DNA of 64,000 bases from Mucilaginibacter ginkgonis (GCF_009754905.2 NZ_CP066775.1:2604001-2668000); one strand, 5' to 3'; positions 8,890 to 19,453 are shown, counted from the first letter of the stretch. Made by a program: numbers and translations. The notes: a model not told the origin generated them from the sequence alone.

Positions 8890-9651
8890 ATGATTAAAAA
8901 ACACTTAATTACGTGCTCCGTAATCTTGGTGTCGGTTGTCATTACAAAACTGTTTATCTGCAGTACAACTGAAAAGAACAGCCCGGTTAACAAACCCCAT
9001 TTTGGGAACTACATAACCGCTGTCGCGAGTGAAAATAAGGGATATAATTTTGCTGATGAGACGGTACCGGTCTCGAACAAAAAGGTAAGCAAAAGGATAA
9101 ATGTTTCTTTGCGGAAACATCGATCAGATGAAGAAACATCAGCTATGCTTGGCCGCAAGGCAAGTAAGCTGTTCCCTATTATTGAGCCAATTCTAGTGGC
9201 TTACGGCATCCCCGAAGATTTTAAATACATTCCGCTTGTAGAGTCTGGTTTAAAAGCAGGTGTATCGCCTAAAGGCGCCGCGGGCTGGTGGCAATTTATG
9301 CCGGGTACCGCGCGCACTTATGGCTTAAAAGTAAACAGTGGTAAAGACGAGCGTTTAAACTTACGCCGCTCTACCATTGCAGCCTGCAAATACCTGCGCG
9401 ACCTTAAAGACGAGGTTGGCAGCTGGACGCTGGCCGCCGCTGCTTACAATTGCGGGTCGCCACGTATACGCCATGCTATTAACAAACACAACAAAGGTAA
9501 TTATTATTTAATGAGCCTTAACCGCGAAACCGCCGGTTATGTGTACAAGTTAATAGCCATGAAAAAGACCATTGAAAAACCGGGAAGTATAGTTAATCAG
9601 CGTTACCTGGCAACTTACGTAAACCCAACTGAATTACTTACTGTTAACTAA
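8890..9651 (+). CDS. Lytic transglycosylase (SLT domain)
   Basis: 253 residues. An N-terminal hydrophobic segment (ITCSVILVSVVITKLFICS) directs it to the envelope; the Cys in it may be a lipid site but the box is weak. The SLT domain (about 85-250) carries the catalytic glutamate in PLVESGLKAGVSPKGAAGWW (Glu118), then QFMPGTARTYGL and a later AAAYNCGSPRIRHA block. These are MltC/MltD/Slt-type marks for cleaving peptidoglycan to 1,6-anhydro-muropeptides. There are no LysM repeats, unlike MltD. It has its own promoter and terminator, so it is a single-gene unit. Confidence 0.92.
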   Translation: MIKKHLITCSVILVSVVITKLFICSTTEKNSPVNKPHFGNYITAVASENKGYNFADETVPVSNKKVSKRINVSLRKHRSDEETSAMLGRKASKLFPIIEPILVAYGIPEDFKYIPLVESGLKAGVSPKGAAGWWQFMPGTARTYGLKVNSGKDERLNLRRSTIAACKYLRDLKDEVGSWTLAAAAYNCGSPRIRHAINKHNKGNYYLMSLNRETAGYVYKLIAMKKTIEKPGSIVNQRYLATYVNPTELLTVN

Positions 9652-9678
9652 CGGTAATATTATTTACGGAGCACTTTG

Positions 9679-9714
9679 GCCCGCTTTCCGCACAGGTAAA
9701 GCGGGCTTTTTTTT
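9679..9714 (+). terminator. Terminator of the lytic transglycosylase gene
   Basis: GCCCGCTTT and AAAGCGGGC form a nine-base stem around a loop of about ten bases, followed by eight T on the plus strand. Confidence 0.9.
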
Positions 9715-9803
9715 GTACTTTTGTGCCTCTTTTTGAGAGGGCTTGTGCAGGGTTTAAAACCTTAAGGCACAAGCGGGGTTAGATAAATTCCTTTACATTA
9801 TTT

Positions 9804-12653
9804 ATGAGTGAAAAAACGGTTGACCTTGGCGAACAAAACGAAGTACAGGTTTTTGGCGCACGGGTGCACAATCTTAAAAATATAGACATTTCCTTTCCGC
9901 GCAATCAGCTGGTAGTTATTACCGGTTTAAGCGGCAGCGGTAAATCGTCATTGGCGTTCGACACTATTTATGCTGAGGGCCAGCGCCGCTATATGGAAAC
10001 ATTTTCGGCCTACTCGCGCCAGTTTATGGGTGGCATGGAACGTCCCGACGTTGACAAGGTAAGCGGCTTAAGCCCGGTTATTGCTATAGAGCAAAAGACT
10101 ACCAGTAAAAACCCGCGCTCTACAGTAGGTACTATTACAGAGATCTACGATTTTATGCGCTTGCTTTTCGCACGCGCGGGAGAAGCTTACTCATACGTTA
10201 CTGATAAGAAGATGGAGCGTATGTCTGAAGATCAGATCTACAATACAATTCTTACTAAGTTCGACGGCCAGCCGGTTAACATATTGGCGCCGGTGGTTAA
10301 AGGGCGTAAAGGCCATTACCGCGAATTGTTTGAGCAGATACGCAAGCAGGGCTATTTGAAGGTTTACATAGATGGCGAGATCGTTGACGTTACACCTAAA
10401 ATGCAGGTAGACCGTTACAAGATCCACGACATTGATATTGTTGTTGACCGATTAATGGTCTCTGAGCAAGACAGTAAACGTTTATACTCTTCGTTACAGT
10501 CCGCGCTAAAAACTGCCAAAGGTATTATCCGCGTTAGCGATAAGGATAATAACGTATCCTATTTCAGTAAGTACTTAATGGACCCCGAGTCGGGCATTTC
10601 ATATGACGAGCCGCAGCCAAACACCTTCTCATTTAACTCGCCTTATGGCGCGTGCGAGAAGTGCGACGGCCTGGGTTACATATTCGAGATCGATGAAAAC
10701 TCGGTGATACCTAATCCCAAATTAAGCATCATAAATGGCGGCCTTGCCCCTATCGGCGAATACAAGGAGACCTGGATATTCCAGGTGCTGAAAGCACTTG
10801 CCAAGAAATATGAGTTTTCACTTTCTGTGCCTATAGAAAAAATTCCGCGTGAGAAACTGGATATCATTTTGAATGGCTCGCACGAGATCATTACCGTACA
10901 GGTTGAATACAACAAATGGAACGTGCAGAGCTACCAGGTAACTTTCGATGGTATTATCCGCATGCTGGAAGAGCAACAGGAGAAACGCAGCGACGAAATA
11001 TCTGACGATATGGAGGCTTACCGTGTGTTGAAGACCTGCCCGGTTTGCCATGGCGCACGTTTAAAGAAAGAGTCGCTACACTTTAAGGTTGATGAGAAAA
11101 ATATATTTGAACTGGCTTGCATGGACATTGTCACCCTGCAGCAGTGGTTCGAGGGCTTGGAAGAGCGCCTGAACGAACGCCAGAATGTTATTGCCAAAGA
11201 GATACTCAAAGAGATACGCGCACGTATTGGTTTTTTGCTGGATGTAGGTTTGAGCTATTTAACGCTCGACCGTACGGCACGGACTTTATCGGGCGGCGAG
11301 GCGCAGCGCATCAGACTGGCTACGCAAATAGGATCGCAGCTGATGAATGTGATGTACATTCTTGATGAGCCGAGCATTGGCCTGCACCAGCGTGATAATG
11401 ACCGTTTGATCAACGCGCTTAAAAACCTGCGCGATCTGGGTAATACGGTTTTGGTGGTTGAGCATGATAAGGACATGATCCTTGAGGCCGACTATGTGAT
11501 AGATATGGGCCCGGCAGCAGGTGTGCATGGCGGCCAGGTGGTTGCCGAAGGAACTCCTGCGCAATTGATGTCAACAAACACCTTGACAACTTCTTACATC
11601 AATGGCAATAAGGAAATTGCCATTCCAAAAAAACGCCGTGCAGGCAATGGGAAGAACCTGGTACTTAAGAACGCCACAGGACATAACCTTAAAAACGTAA
11701 CGGCTACATTCCCTTTAGGTAAGCTCATCGGTATTACAGGAGTATCGGGCAGTGGTAAATCCAGCCTCATTACAGAAACGCTTTACCCTGTTTTGAACCA
11801 TCATTTCTTCAGGGCGAAAAAGCATCCGCTGACTTATAAAAAGATAGAAGGCCTGGAGCATATAGACAAGGTTATAGAAATCGACCAGACGCCTATTGGC
11901 CGGACACCACGTTCAAATCCTGCGACTTATACAGGCGTATTTTCTGATATACGCAACCTGTATGTCGCACTGCCCGAGTCGAAGATCCGCGGATACAAAC
12001 CGGGCCGCTTCTCTTTTAACGTAAAGGGTGGCCGCTGCGAAACGTGCCAGGGTGCAGGCTTGAAAACCATCGAGATGAATTTTTTACCCGATGTGCATGT
12101 GCTTTGCGAAGAATGTAATGGCAAGCGTTACAACCGCGAGACCTTGGAGGTACGCTATCGTGGAAAATCCATCAGCGATGTGTTGGATATGAGCATTGAA
12201 GACGCGACGGCATTTTTTGAGCATATCCCGGCTATTTATCGTAAGGTAAAAACATTGAATGATGTTGGCTTAGGTTATATCACTTTGGGGCAGTCGTCGC
12301 TAACCCTATCCGGTGGTGAAGCGCAGCGTGTAAAACTGGCAACAGAACTTTCCAAAAAAGACACCGGCAATACCTTTTACATTTTGGATGAGCCTACTAC
12401 GGGCCTGCACTTCGAGGACATTAACGTTTTACTGGGCGTATTACAGCAATTGGTAGATAAAGGTAATACCGTGCTGGTGATAGAACATAACCTGGATGTA
12501 ATCAAGGTGGTAGACCACGTGATAGACCTGGGACCCGAAGGTGGCTCGGGCGGTGGGCGTATCTTATTCTCAGGCACGCCCGAAGGATTGTGTAAAGTAA
12601 AAGAAAGCTTCACGGCCAAATTCCTGGCAAAAGAAATGGGCTTAGCCAAATAA
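9804..12653 (+). CDS. uvrA: Excinuclease ABC subunit A
   Basis: 949 residues, standard length. This is the damage-recognition ATPase of nucleotide excision repair, acting with UvrB and UvrC (not in this window). There are two ABC ATPase modules: Walker A GLSGSGKSSLAFDT near residue 42 and GVSGSGKSSLI near 649. Signatures are LSGGEAQRIRLA and LSGGEAQRVKLA. Cys-pair zinc modules are CEKCDGLGY with CPVCHGARLKK, and CETCQGAGLK with CEECNGKRYN. All expected parts are intact. A TACTTTTG box at about 9715-9722 could be its -7 promoter element, just after the preceding terminator. Confidence 0.98.
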   Translation: MSEKTVDLGEQNEVQVFGARVHNLKNIDISFPRNQLVVITGLSGSGKSSLAFDTIYAEGQRRYMETFSAYSRQFMGGMERPDVDKVSGLSPVIAIEQKTTSKNPRSTVGTITEIYDFMRLLFARAGEAYSYVTDKKMERMSEDQIYNTILTKFDGQPVNILAPVVKGRKGHYRELFEQIRKQGYLKVYIDGEIVDVTPKMQVDRYKIHDIDIVVDRLMVSEQDSKRLYSSLQSALKTAKGIIRVSDKDNNVSYFSKYLMDPESGISYDEPQPNTFSFNSPYGACEKCDGLGYIFEIDENSVIPNPKLSIINGGLAPIGEYKETWIFQVLKALAKKYEFSLSVPIEKIPREKLDIILNGSHEIITVQVEYNKWNVQSYQVTFDGIIRMLEEQQEKRSDEISDDMEAYRVLKTCPVCHGARLKKESLHFKVDEKNIFELACMDIVTLQQWFEGLEERLNERQNVIAKEILKEIRARIGFLLDVGLSYLTLDRTARTLSGGEAQRIRLATQIGSQLMNVMYILDEPSIGLHQRDNDRLINALKNLRDLGNTVLVVEHDKDMILEADYVIDMGPAAGVHGGQVVAEGTPAQLMSTNTLTTSYINGNKEIAIPKKRRAGNGKNLVLKNATGHNLKNVTATFPLGKLIGITGVSGSGKSSLITETLYPVLNHHFFRAKKHPLTYKKIEGLEHIDKVIEIDQTPIGRTPRSNPATYTGVFSDIRNLYVALPESKIRGYKPGRFSFNVKGGRCETCQGAGLKTIEMNFLPDVHVLCEECNGKRYNRETLEVRYRGKSISDVLDMSIEDATAFFEHIPAIYRKVKTLNDVGLGYITLGQSSLTLSGGEAQRVKLATELSKKDTGNTFYILDEPTTGLHFEDINVLLGVLQQLVDKGNTVLVIEHNLDVIKVVDHVIDLGPEGGSGGGRILFSGTPEGLCKVKESFTAKFLAKEMGLAK

Positions 12654-12690
12654 CAACAAAGCCTTTGAGTTTCTCAAAGGCTTTGTTGTT
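12652..12690. terminator. Bidirectional terminator between uvrA and the SDR gene
   Basis: Perfect 18-base arms (12652-12669 and 12673-12690) around a TTT loop. The stem ends carry A/T-rich flanks on both strands, as expected between two convergent genes. Confidence 0.85.
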
Positions 12691-12707
12691 TACTAACCGG
12701 GCGGCTG

Positions 12708-13469
12708 TTACATATTCATCCCGCCCGATACTTCAATGCGCTGGCCATTGATCCAGCCGGCTTCTTCGGTACAAAGAAACGCTACAACGCCGCCTATATC
12801 CGTTGGTAAACCAACGCGGCCTAATGCTGTAAGGCTTGCTATCTGCGCGTTAATTTCCTTATTATCCCTGGTGCGCCCTCCGCCAAAGTCGGTTTCGATG
12901 GCGCCCGGTGCAACAACGTTGGCAGCGATACGGCGCGGGCCTAATTCTTTAGCCAGGTAACGGGTCAGCACTTCAACAGCGCCCTTCATTGACCCATAAG
13001 CAGATGATCCCGGGAAGGAGAACCTGGCCAGGCCTGATGAAATATTAATAATGCGCCCGCCATCATTTAAATAGGGCAACGATTTTTGGGTCAGAAAGAA
13101 AACGCCTTTGTAGTGAATATTTAAAGCGGTATCAAATTGCTCTTCGGTTGTCTCTGCAAAGGGTGCGTACAAGGCCGTACCTGCGTTATTGATCAGGAAG
13201 TCGAAGTTTGTGCTTCCGGTCTTTTCCTCCAAATGCTCAGTCACTTGTTTAATGAAGCCATCAAAAGAACTAATGTTGCCGGTATCCAATTGAAACGCTG
13301 CCGCCTTTTGGCCGGCTTCCTCAATCTGAGAAACCACCTTATCCGCTTCTTCTTTGTTAGAGTGATAAGTAAGTACAACGTCTATCCCTTTTTTGGCGAG
13401 ATTTAACGCCATGTCTCTGCCCAACCCTCGGCTGCCGCCGGTTACCAATGCTATTTTACTTGTTGCCAT
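12708..13469 (-). CDS. Short-chain dehydrogenase/reductase (SDR)
   Basis: 253 residues, typical classical SDR. It has the NAD(P)-binding TGGSRGLGRDMA at the N-terminus, NNAG in the middle (LINNAGTALYA), the catalytic Ser in INISSGLARF, and YxxxK in SAYGSMKGAVEVL. The C-terminal IEVSGGMNM is common to FabG-like members. Substrate unknown; it is related to the many 3-oxoacyl-ACP-reductase-like SDRs, but nothing nearby suggests fatty-acid synthesis. It is convergent with uvrA through a shared terminator. Confidence 0.9.
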   Translation of the reverse strand: MATSKIALVTGGSRGLGRDMALNLAKKGIDVVLTYHSNKEEADKVVSQIEEAGQKAAAFQLDTGNISSFDGFIKQVTEHLEEKTGSTNFDFLINNAGTALYAPFAETTEEQFDTALNIHYKGVFFLTQKSLPYLNDGGRIINISSGLARFSFPGSSAYGSMKGAVEVLTRYLAKELGPRRIAANVVAPGAIETDFGGGRTRDNKEINAQIASLTALGRVGLPTDIGGVVAFLCTEEAGWINGQRIEVSGGMNM

Positions 13470-13638
13470 TATTTTGCTCTGTGTTTTTATCTGCTGTTAA
13501 ACGCCTCACGACAAGAGTGGTTTTAAACAGCGTTTATGATGACACAAGGGTGAGGAAAATTACCCTGTTAGGTTGCGTGCACAACTTGGTTGAGTTTATT
13601 TCCGGCAAACAAATTGAAGCTTAACGCCTTACTGAAAT

Positions 13639-14172
13639 ATGAAAAAAGAAAAGTGGGCATTAGCGGCGCTTGCCGGCGCAGGCGTAGCGGCGTTAGCATA
13701 TAAGCTATTATCGAAAAGCGACATACCTGAGGCGGCGATCTTCAAACCATTCGATAAGAAAAGATTTATGGGCTTGTGGCATGAAGCTGCCCGCTTGCCA
13801 TCAATGATAGAGAAAAACCTGAAGGACCTGACAGAAGACTATTCGCTGAATGACGACGGATCTTTCAAAGTGGTGACACGCGCTTATAACTCCAAAAAAC
13901 AGGAGTGGAAAGAGTTCTCAGGGTTAATAAAATCTAAGGTGGCGGAAGATAGTGGCCGCCTGAAAGTATCTTACCTTGAACCTGTTTACTTTGCTTACAA
14001 CGTTTTAGACGTTGATGACGATTATAAATATGCGCTGGTGTCCAGCAGCAATCTTAGTTACCTGTGGATTTTGTCGCGAGAAAAATCTGTACCGCAAGAA
14101 ATTAAAGACCGCTTTTTACGTGCAGCCGAAGGCATAGGCTTTAACACTTCAAAACTGGAATGGCAGTTTTAA
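13639..14172 (+). CDS. Lipocalin family protein (Blc-like)
   Basis: 177 residues. A short N-terminal hydrophobic segment (WALAALAGAGVAALAYKLL) gives one membrane anchor. The lipocalin barrel follows, with the family marks MGLWHEAARLPSMIEKNLKD (the G-x-W motif) and the late YLWILSREKSVPQ segment that holds the conserved Arg. Bacterial lipocalins bind lysophospholipids or other lipids at the membrane. The anchor is a transmembrane helix rather than the lipobox of E. coli Blc. The stop overlaps by four bases the stop of the convergent oxidoreductase gene. Confidence 0.85.
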   Translation: MKKEKWALAALAGAGVAALAYKLLSKSDIPEAAIFKPFDKKRFMGLWHEAARLPSMIEKNLKDLTEDYSLNDDGSFKVVTRAYNSKKQEWKEFSGLIKSKVAEDSGRLKVSYLEPVYFAYNVLDVDDDYKYALVSSSNLSYLWILSREKSVPQEIKDRFLRAAEGIGFNTSKLEWQF

Positions 14173-16319
14173 GCTTTTAGTTCGAAAGGCATTTTCCTGA
14201 CGCGCTTACCCGTTGCAGCATAAATGGCATTGGCCAAAGCTGGTGCAAACGGAGGTAGACCCGGTTCGCCAACACCTTTTACTTTGCCGCCATCTGCCAG
14301 AATGTGCACCTCGATTTTAGGGGTCTCGTTCATGCGCAGCATATTATTATCGTAAAAGTTGCTTTGCTCCACTTCGCCCATTTTAAATGTGATGGCGGGC
14401 TTCGTGGCAGCGGTTATAGCCATAACGATTGCACCTTCAACCTGATTTTTCACATTATCAGGACTGACCACTTCGCCCAGGTCAATTACCGCGTAGACCT
14501 TATCTATCTTTATTGTGCCATCAGCGCGGTGGGTTACTTCTACAACCTGGCCGCACAGACCGGCAAAGAACTCCCATTGAGCAATACCACGGCCTTTACC
14601 TTTTGGCAAAGGTTTATCCCAACCCGACACCTCCTTAAGTTTAAGCAGCACCTTTTTGGTGTCAGACGGTTTGCTAAGCAAATTCAATCTGAAATCTAAA
14701 GGGTCTTGCTTTGCCTTAACAGCCAACTCATCTATAAAACATTCATGCGCGAACGACAAAGTTGAACTGGTTACAGACCGCCATGCTGCCAGCGGTAAGT
14801 GGCATTCCGCACGGACGTATGATGTTTTAATGTTTGGTATCTCATAAGCTTGCTCGGCTATGCCTTCAACCATTGAAGCATCTACTTTCGACGGATCGAA
14901 ATTTGGTCGCGTGGCTTCTGATAGCGAAGGGCTAATTACCTTATGCTCAAACATTGACAATTTACCCTGATCATCGAATCCTGCTTTTAGTTTAGAGAAA
15001 GTCATCGGCCTGAAAGGCCCTTGCTTGGTGGTATCCTCGCGCGACCAAACCACTTTCACCGGTTTGTCTAGTTGCTTTGCAACATTTACTGCCTCTATAA
15101 TATAGTCGAGATACAAGCGCCGCCCAAAACCACCGCCAATGAACATGTTGTGCATCTTAATATTTTCGGGCTTAAAACCAATAAAGCTGTGCAGGTCGGT
15201 GGGCCCGCTTCCTGTTAACGAGCTGGGCACCTGTGTTGAGGTCCATATTTCTATCGCGTCGCCATCGATTTTAACCACAGCACCCATTGGCTCCAACGGA
15301 CTGTGAGCTACAATGGGCGTTTCATAAAATGCTTCAACAGTGTTGGTACGCGATACCTTAGCCCAGTCTACGGCACCAATATTTTTATCTACGAGGCCTT
15401 CCTCATTAGCCAACGCACGCAAATGTGCTTCATAATCTTTCGAATTAAAATTGTCGTATCCGTGGGTCTCCCATTCTATTTTCAGCTTTGCGCGGCCCTG
15501 CATGGCAGCCCAATATGAATTTGCAATGACCGCAACTCCGGTAGACTTGTAGGTTCCCGCGATCCGCTCCGCGGCGAAAACCTTTTCCACCCCGGCAACT
15601 TTAAGCGCCTCCGTTGCATCAAAGCTTTTTAAGGTTCCGCCTATAACCGGGCAACGCTCGACCGTAGCGTAAACCATTCCCGGCAGACTCGCATCAATGC
15701 CAAATTGCGCCGAACCATTGGTTTTAAGCGGCACATCGGGGCGATGAACAGCCTTGCCAATGATCTTAAAGTCTTTCGGGTCTTTAAGCTTAGGCTCCTT
15801 TGGTATCTCAATTTTAGCTGCGTCTTCTATCAGGTTCTCATAAGCTATGCTTCGTTTGCTAGGCGAATGGATCACCATGGCGTTCTCCGCATAACATGTG
15901 TTCGCGTCAACACCCCATCTCCCGGCTGCGGCGAGGATGAACACCTCTTTTGCAGACGCGCCGATCTTCCTGAAATTAGTATAACCTGTCCGGATAGACG
16001 CGCTGCCGCCCGCGCGCTGACCCGGCCCTAACTCTTTCTCTCCGTTAGAATTTTTGATGATGACCTTGTCGAGCGAAACTTCAAATTCCTCGGCAATAAG
16101 CGCCGGTACAGATTGAAACGTCCCCTGCCCCATCTCGGGCTTGATATTATAAATGGTAATGTTGCCGTTACCCTCTACCATAATGTACGGCGTGAAATTT
16201 TTTGCCGATGCCAGATCTGCCGCTTTAACCGTTGTACCTTTTGCAGACAATCCAAGCCACAATGCCAGGCCTGAAACACCCGCGGTTTGTATGAATTTTC
16301 GCCTCGAAACCTTTTCCAT
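14169..16319 (-). CDS. Molybdopterin-containing aldehyde/isoquinoline-oxidoreductase-type large subunit
   Basis: 716 residues from the ATG at 16319. An upstream in-frame ATG at 16388 adds 23 residues that are not signal-like, so the later start with a twin-arginine signal (SRRKFIQTAGVSGLALWLGL) is preferred. It belongs to the IorB/xanthine dehydrogenase large-subunit family: two molybdopterin domains, an APL/GGGFGRRL cofactor segment (MFIGGGFGRRLY) and the late GVGEPGLPP segment with the catalytic Glu. It should be exported folded to the periplasm. The usual 2Fe-2S small subunit and cytochrome partner are not adjacent. Confidence 0.88.
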   Translation of the reverse strand: MEKVSRRKFIQTAGVSGLALWLGLSAKGTTVKAADLASAKNFTPYIMVEGNGNITIYNIKPEMGQGTFQSVPALIAEEFEVSLDKVIIKNSNGEKELGPGQRAGGSASIRTGYTNFRKIGASAKEVFILAAAGRWGVDANTCYAENAMVIHSPSKRSIAYENLIEDAAKIEIPKEPKLKDPKDFKIIGKAVHRPDVPLKTNGSAQFGIDASLPGMVYATVERCPVIGGTLKSFDATEALKVAGVEKVFAAERIAGTYKSTGVAVIANSYWAAMQGRAKLKIEWETHGYDNFNSKDYEAHLRALANEEGLVDKNIGAVDWAKVSRTNTVEAFYETPIVAHSPLEPMGAVVKIDGDAIEIWTSTQVPSSLTGSGPTDLHSFIGFKPENIKMHNMFIGGGFGRRLYLDYIIEAVNVAKQLDKPVKVVWSREDTTKQGPFRPMTFSKLKAGFDDQGKLSMFEHKVISPSLSEATRPNFDPSKVDASMVEGIAEQAYEIPNIKTSYVRAECHLPLAAWRSVTSSTLSFAHECFIDELAVKAKQDPLDFRLNLLSKPSDTKKVLLKLKEVSGWDKPLPKGKGRGIAQWEFFAGLCGQVVEVTHRADGTIKIDKVYAVIDLGEVVSPDNVKNQVEGAIVMAITAATKPAITFKMGEVEQSNFYDNNMLRMNETPKIEVHILADGGKVKGVGEPGLPPFAPALANAIYAATGKRVRKMPFELKA

Positions 16320-16484
16320 TATCCTAAAGGTAGACAATTTACTTGCTGCAATGCAACCCGTAATCAATGACGTTCTGCTTATGCACATAGATGCTTTGAT
16401 AGCATCGCTTTGAGAATTTTTTGTACACTTCCTGTTGCGGAAGCATCTTCTTATTGATTACATTTGATTTAAACATAAGCCACT

Positions 16485-17372
16485 ATGAGCCAGATAAATA
16501 AAGAAGACGTTAAACAAGAAGTATTTGACCTTTATGACGATTACGCGCACAACCGCTTAGATCGCCGGTCTTTTGTACAAAAGCTCTCACTTTATGCTGT
16601 TGGCGGCTTAACCGTTCCCGCGCTTATGAGTTTCCTTATGCCGAATTACCAGGATAATATCCAGGTGAAGGCGGATGATCCAAGAATATCTTCGGGCTAT
16701 ATCACTTACGACTCGCCCAACGGTGGAGGCAAGATCAAGGGTTTGCTTAGCGAGCCAAAGGGTAATACCAAAAAGTTGGGCGGCATTATTGTGGTGCATG
16801 AGAACCGCGGATTAAACCCCTATATAGAAGATGTGGCGCGCCGTGCGGCAGTCGCGGGGTTCATCACCCTTGCTCCGGATGCATTGAGTCCGTTAGGCGG
16901 ATACCCCGGCAATGACGATGCTGGTCGCGAAATGCAGGCTAAGCGGGACAAGACCGAAATGGAAAACGACTTTCTGGACGCGTTTACTTATTTAAAGAAC
17001 CACAAACATTGCAATGGCAAAGTTGGCGTTGTTGGCTTTTGCTATGGCGGCGGTATTGCCAATATGATGGCTGTGCGCCTGCCCAGTCTTGCGGCTGCCG
17101 TTCCGTTTTATGGCGCGCAGCCCGCTGCCGCGGATGTGCCAAAAATACAAGCCCCGCTAATGCTGCATTATGCTTCTTTAGATACCCGTATTACGGGAGG
17201 CTGGCCTGCTTATGAAGCAGCGCTAAAGGAAAACCACAAGAAATATCAGGGCTTTGTTTACGAAGGCGCCAACCATGGCTTTCACAATGACACTACCCCA
17301 CGTTACGACAAAGCAGCGGCAGAACTGGCCTGGCAGCGCACCATCGACTTCTTTAAAGCGAATTTGAATTAA
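16485..17372 (+). CDS. Dienelactone hydrolase family protein, exported
   Basis: 295 residues. The alpha/beta-hydrolase catalytic triad is visible: Cys nucleophile in [11 protein letters not shown], Asp in SLDTRITG, His in ANHGFHNDT. An N-terminal 60-residue extension contains [17 protein letters not shown], a twin-arginine-like stretch, though it sits 27 residues in. This matches the YghX/secreted dienelactone-hydrolase group. The substrate may be any carboxylic ester or lactone. It is divergent from the molybdo-enzyme, and both have Tat-like signals. Confidence 0.87.
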   Translation: MSQINKEDVKQEVFDLYDDYAHNRLDRRSFVQKLSLYAVGGLTVPALMSFLMPNYQDNIQVKADDPRISSGYITYDSPNGGGKIKGLLSEPKGNTKKLGGIIVVHENRGLNPYIEDVARRAAVAGFITLAPDALSPLGGYPGNDDAGREMQAKRDKTEMENDFLDAFTYLKNHKHCNGKVGVVGFCYGGGIANMMAVRLPSLAAAVPFYGAQPAAADVPKIQAPLMLHYASLDTRITGGWPAYEAALKENHKKYQGFVYEGANHGFHNDTTPRYDKAAAELAWQRTIDFFKANLN

Positions 17373-18076
17373 TCTTCAACAGATACCTGCGTTGCATCAC
17401 CGCCTACGGCGTTAAGGATGTTAGCGCGTATCTTTAGATAAATATTGCGGTTGGTGGTGCTATTGATCAGGATCACATTGTTGGTACGCACTGCTTTGTC
17501 TACGTCGGTAGCCATAACGCCCATAAATAGCCTGTTGAGATAGATTTTCAAGTACGAGGTGATATCCGTTAAACCATCAACGATAACCTGGTCCTTTATT
17601 TTGATGCGTACTTCTGTTGTCTCGTTAAAATCTACCTCGATAGGCGTGGTAGCGGTTGCAGTTTTATAAGTGCCCTTAAGTATCAGCGGGGCTGGTGCAT
17701 TGGCCACCGTTGTTTTTAGAAACCGCACCCTGAATTCGGAATTCACATACGCGCCGGTATCTACGTTGATCGTGTAAAGTACAGGTGTTTTAGCAAACAG
17801 ATCTGTTACGTCATTACCCATAATCACTTTCTCGATAGGGCTGCCGCTCTTTGTCGCGACAAATTTAAAGGTGTTGACCAGCATGCCTCCGCTGGTAAAG
17901 GTGATGTTAGGTGCAGGCGTCACTTTTGGCGTAACCGGCACATCAAAAGATGTACTGTCTGCCACCATACTCAATGAAATAAGCGATTTAAGCGGCAGCG
18001 TTACCGTTTTTTTACAGGCACAAAAGGCACCGCAAATTACTGCCAGGGTAAGTAGTGTATAAAAAGACCTTTTCAA
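17369..18076 (-). CDS. Hypothetical lipoprotein
   Basis: 235 residues. The N-terminus is a lipoprotein signal with Cys in GAFCACKKT. The remainder is beta-rich and Thr/Val-rich with no recognised catalytic motif, and no family name can be given with confidence. It is convergent with the dienelactone hydrolase, and the stops overlap by four bases. The extracellular or periplasmic, membrane-anchored location is inferred from the signal alone. Confidence 0.7.
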   Translation of the reverse strand: MKRSFYTLLTLAVICGAFCACKKTVTLPLKSLISLSMVADSTSFDVPVTPKVTPAPNITFTSGGMLVNTFKFVATKSGSPIEKVIMGNDVTDLFAKTPVLYTINVDTGAYVNSEFRVRFLKTTVANAPAPLILKGTYKTATATTPIEVDFNETTEVRIKIKDQVIVDGLTDITSYLKIYLNRLFMGVMATDVDKAVRTNNVILINSTTNRNIYLKIRANILNAVGGDATQVSVED

Positions 18077-18175
18077 ATGCTTAATAATGAGCCTTAAAGA
18101 TACTTATCTGCAGGCTAAAATCAACAACGTTTTGGTTGGAAAAATTATTGGATATCCCTCAATTTTCTTTAAACG

Positions 18176-19453
18176 TCAATCCAATTTCATCAACCGTTTG
18201 GCTGCAAGTAATGCTATCAACGTAAGCGTTGATGCCGCTGTGAGATAATACCCAACGTAAGCCAGTCCAAATTTGGTAGCTAATGTAGTGGCCAGGTAAG
18301 GGGTTAATGATGCGCCCAGGATGCCCGCCAGCGTAAATGCCAGTGACGCCCCTGTATACCTCACTGATGCCGGGAAGATGCCCGCCAATGCCGTGCCTAT
18401 TGGCCCATAAGTAAGCCCCATCAACAGCATACCCAACGCAAGGAATATGGCAGTGGTCAATAAACTGCCGGTGGTAAACAGTGGCGCAAAAACCAACCCA
18501 AAAGCCATAATGAGCACAGTTGCCCAAACCAGCATTTTATTGCGGCCATATTTATCGGCCAATACTGCAGAAATTGGTATACCCAGACCGAAGAACAGCA
18601 TCGAGATCATCTGGACGATCAGGAAATCGCTTTTGGGAATGTGCAGTGCCGATGTGCCCCAGCTAAGGGTAAATACCGTCATGAGGTAGAACAGCAGAAA
18701 CGTAGTGATGGTGGCCAATGTACCCAGCGTAATGGCTTTGGTGTGTTTTACAAAAACATCCGCAAATGGAACAACCGAACGCTCGTCATTATCGATCATT
18801 TTCATAAAGGCGGGCGTTTCTGTGATCTTTAACCGCACGTACAAACCCACCCAAACCAGCAACGCACTTGCAATGAAGGGTATGCGCCAGCCATAGTTGA
18901 TGAAGTTTGCCTCGCTCATGGTTTTGCTGAGGATAAAGAACGTGCCGCTGGATAATAAAAACCCGATGGGAGCACCCAATTGCGGGAACATGCCATACCA
19001 GGCCCGTTTGTTTGGCGGAGCGCTTTCTGTGGCTAACAATACTGCACCGCCCCACTCGCCGCCCAGGCCTAAGCCCTGCCCAAACCTGAACAGCGCCAGC
19101 AATATCGGGGCAGCGACGCCAATTGTAGCATAGCCCGGCAGCAAGCCAATGGCCACGGTTGATGGACCCATGGTCATGAGCGCGGCAACCAGTGTAGCCT
19201 TGCGGCCTTTGCGGTCGCCGAAGTGGCCGAAGATGGCTGCACCTAACGGACGAGCGAAAAATGCCAGCGCAAATGTTGCCAGCGACTCGAGCGTAGCAGA
19301 TGTGGGATCAGACGCGCGAAAAAATAATTTGGGAAACACCAGCACCGCCGCCGTGGCATAAATATAAAAGTCGAAAAACTCTATGGTAGTACCAACGAGG
19401 CTGGCGGTAAGGATGCGCGCAACAGGGTTCGCATTAGGGGTTTGCGTGTTCAT
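18176..19453 (-). CDS. MFS transporter, metabolite:H+ symporter (MHS) family
   Basis: 425 residues with about 12 hydrophobic segments. The MHS-type signature is clear: ASLVGTTIEFFDFYIYATAA in helix 1, GHFGDRKGRKATLVAALMTM in loop 2-3, and FRFGQGLGLGGEWGGAVLLA in helix 4. The repeat motif in the second half is VLADKYGRNKMLV. Relatives carry alpha-ketoglutarate, citrate, proline, shikimate or similar organic acids with protons. The substrate here is not predictable and no catabolic operon surrounds it. Confidence 0.92.
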   Translation of the reverse strand: MNTQTPNANPVARILTASLVGTTIEFFDFYIYATAAVLVFPKLFFRASDPTSATLESLATFALAFFARPLGAAIFGHFGDRKGRKATLVAALMTMGPSTVAIGLLPGYATIGVAAPILLALFRFGQGLGLGGEWGGAVLLATESAPPNKRAWYGMFPQLGAPIGFLLSSGTFFILSKTMSEANFINYGWRIPFIASALLVWVGLYVRLKITETPAFMKMIDNDERSVVPFADVFVKHTKAITLGTLATITTFLLFYLMTVFTLSWGTSALHIPKSDFLIVQMISMLFFGLGIPISAVLADKYGRNKMLVWATVLIMAFGLVFAPLFTTGSLLTTAIFLALGMLLMGLTYGPIGTALAGIFPASVRYTGASLAFTLAGILGASLTPYLATTLATKFGLAYVGYYLTAASTLTLIALLAAKRLMKLD

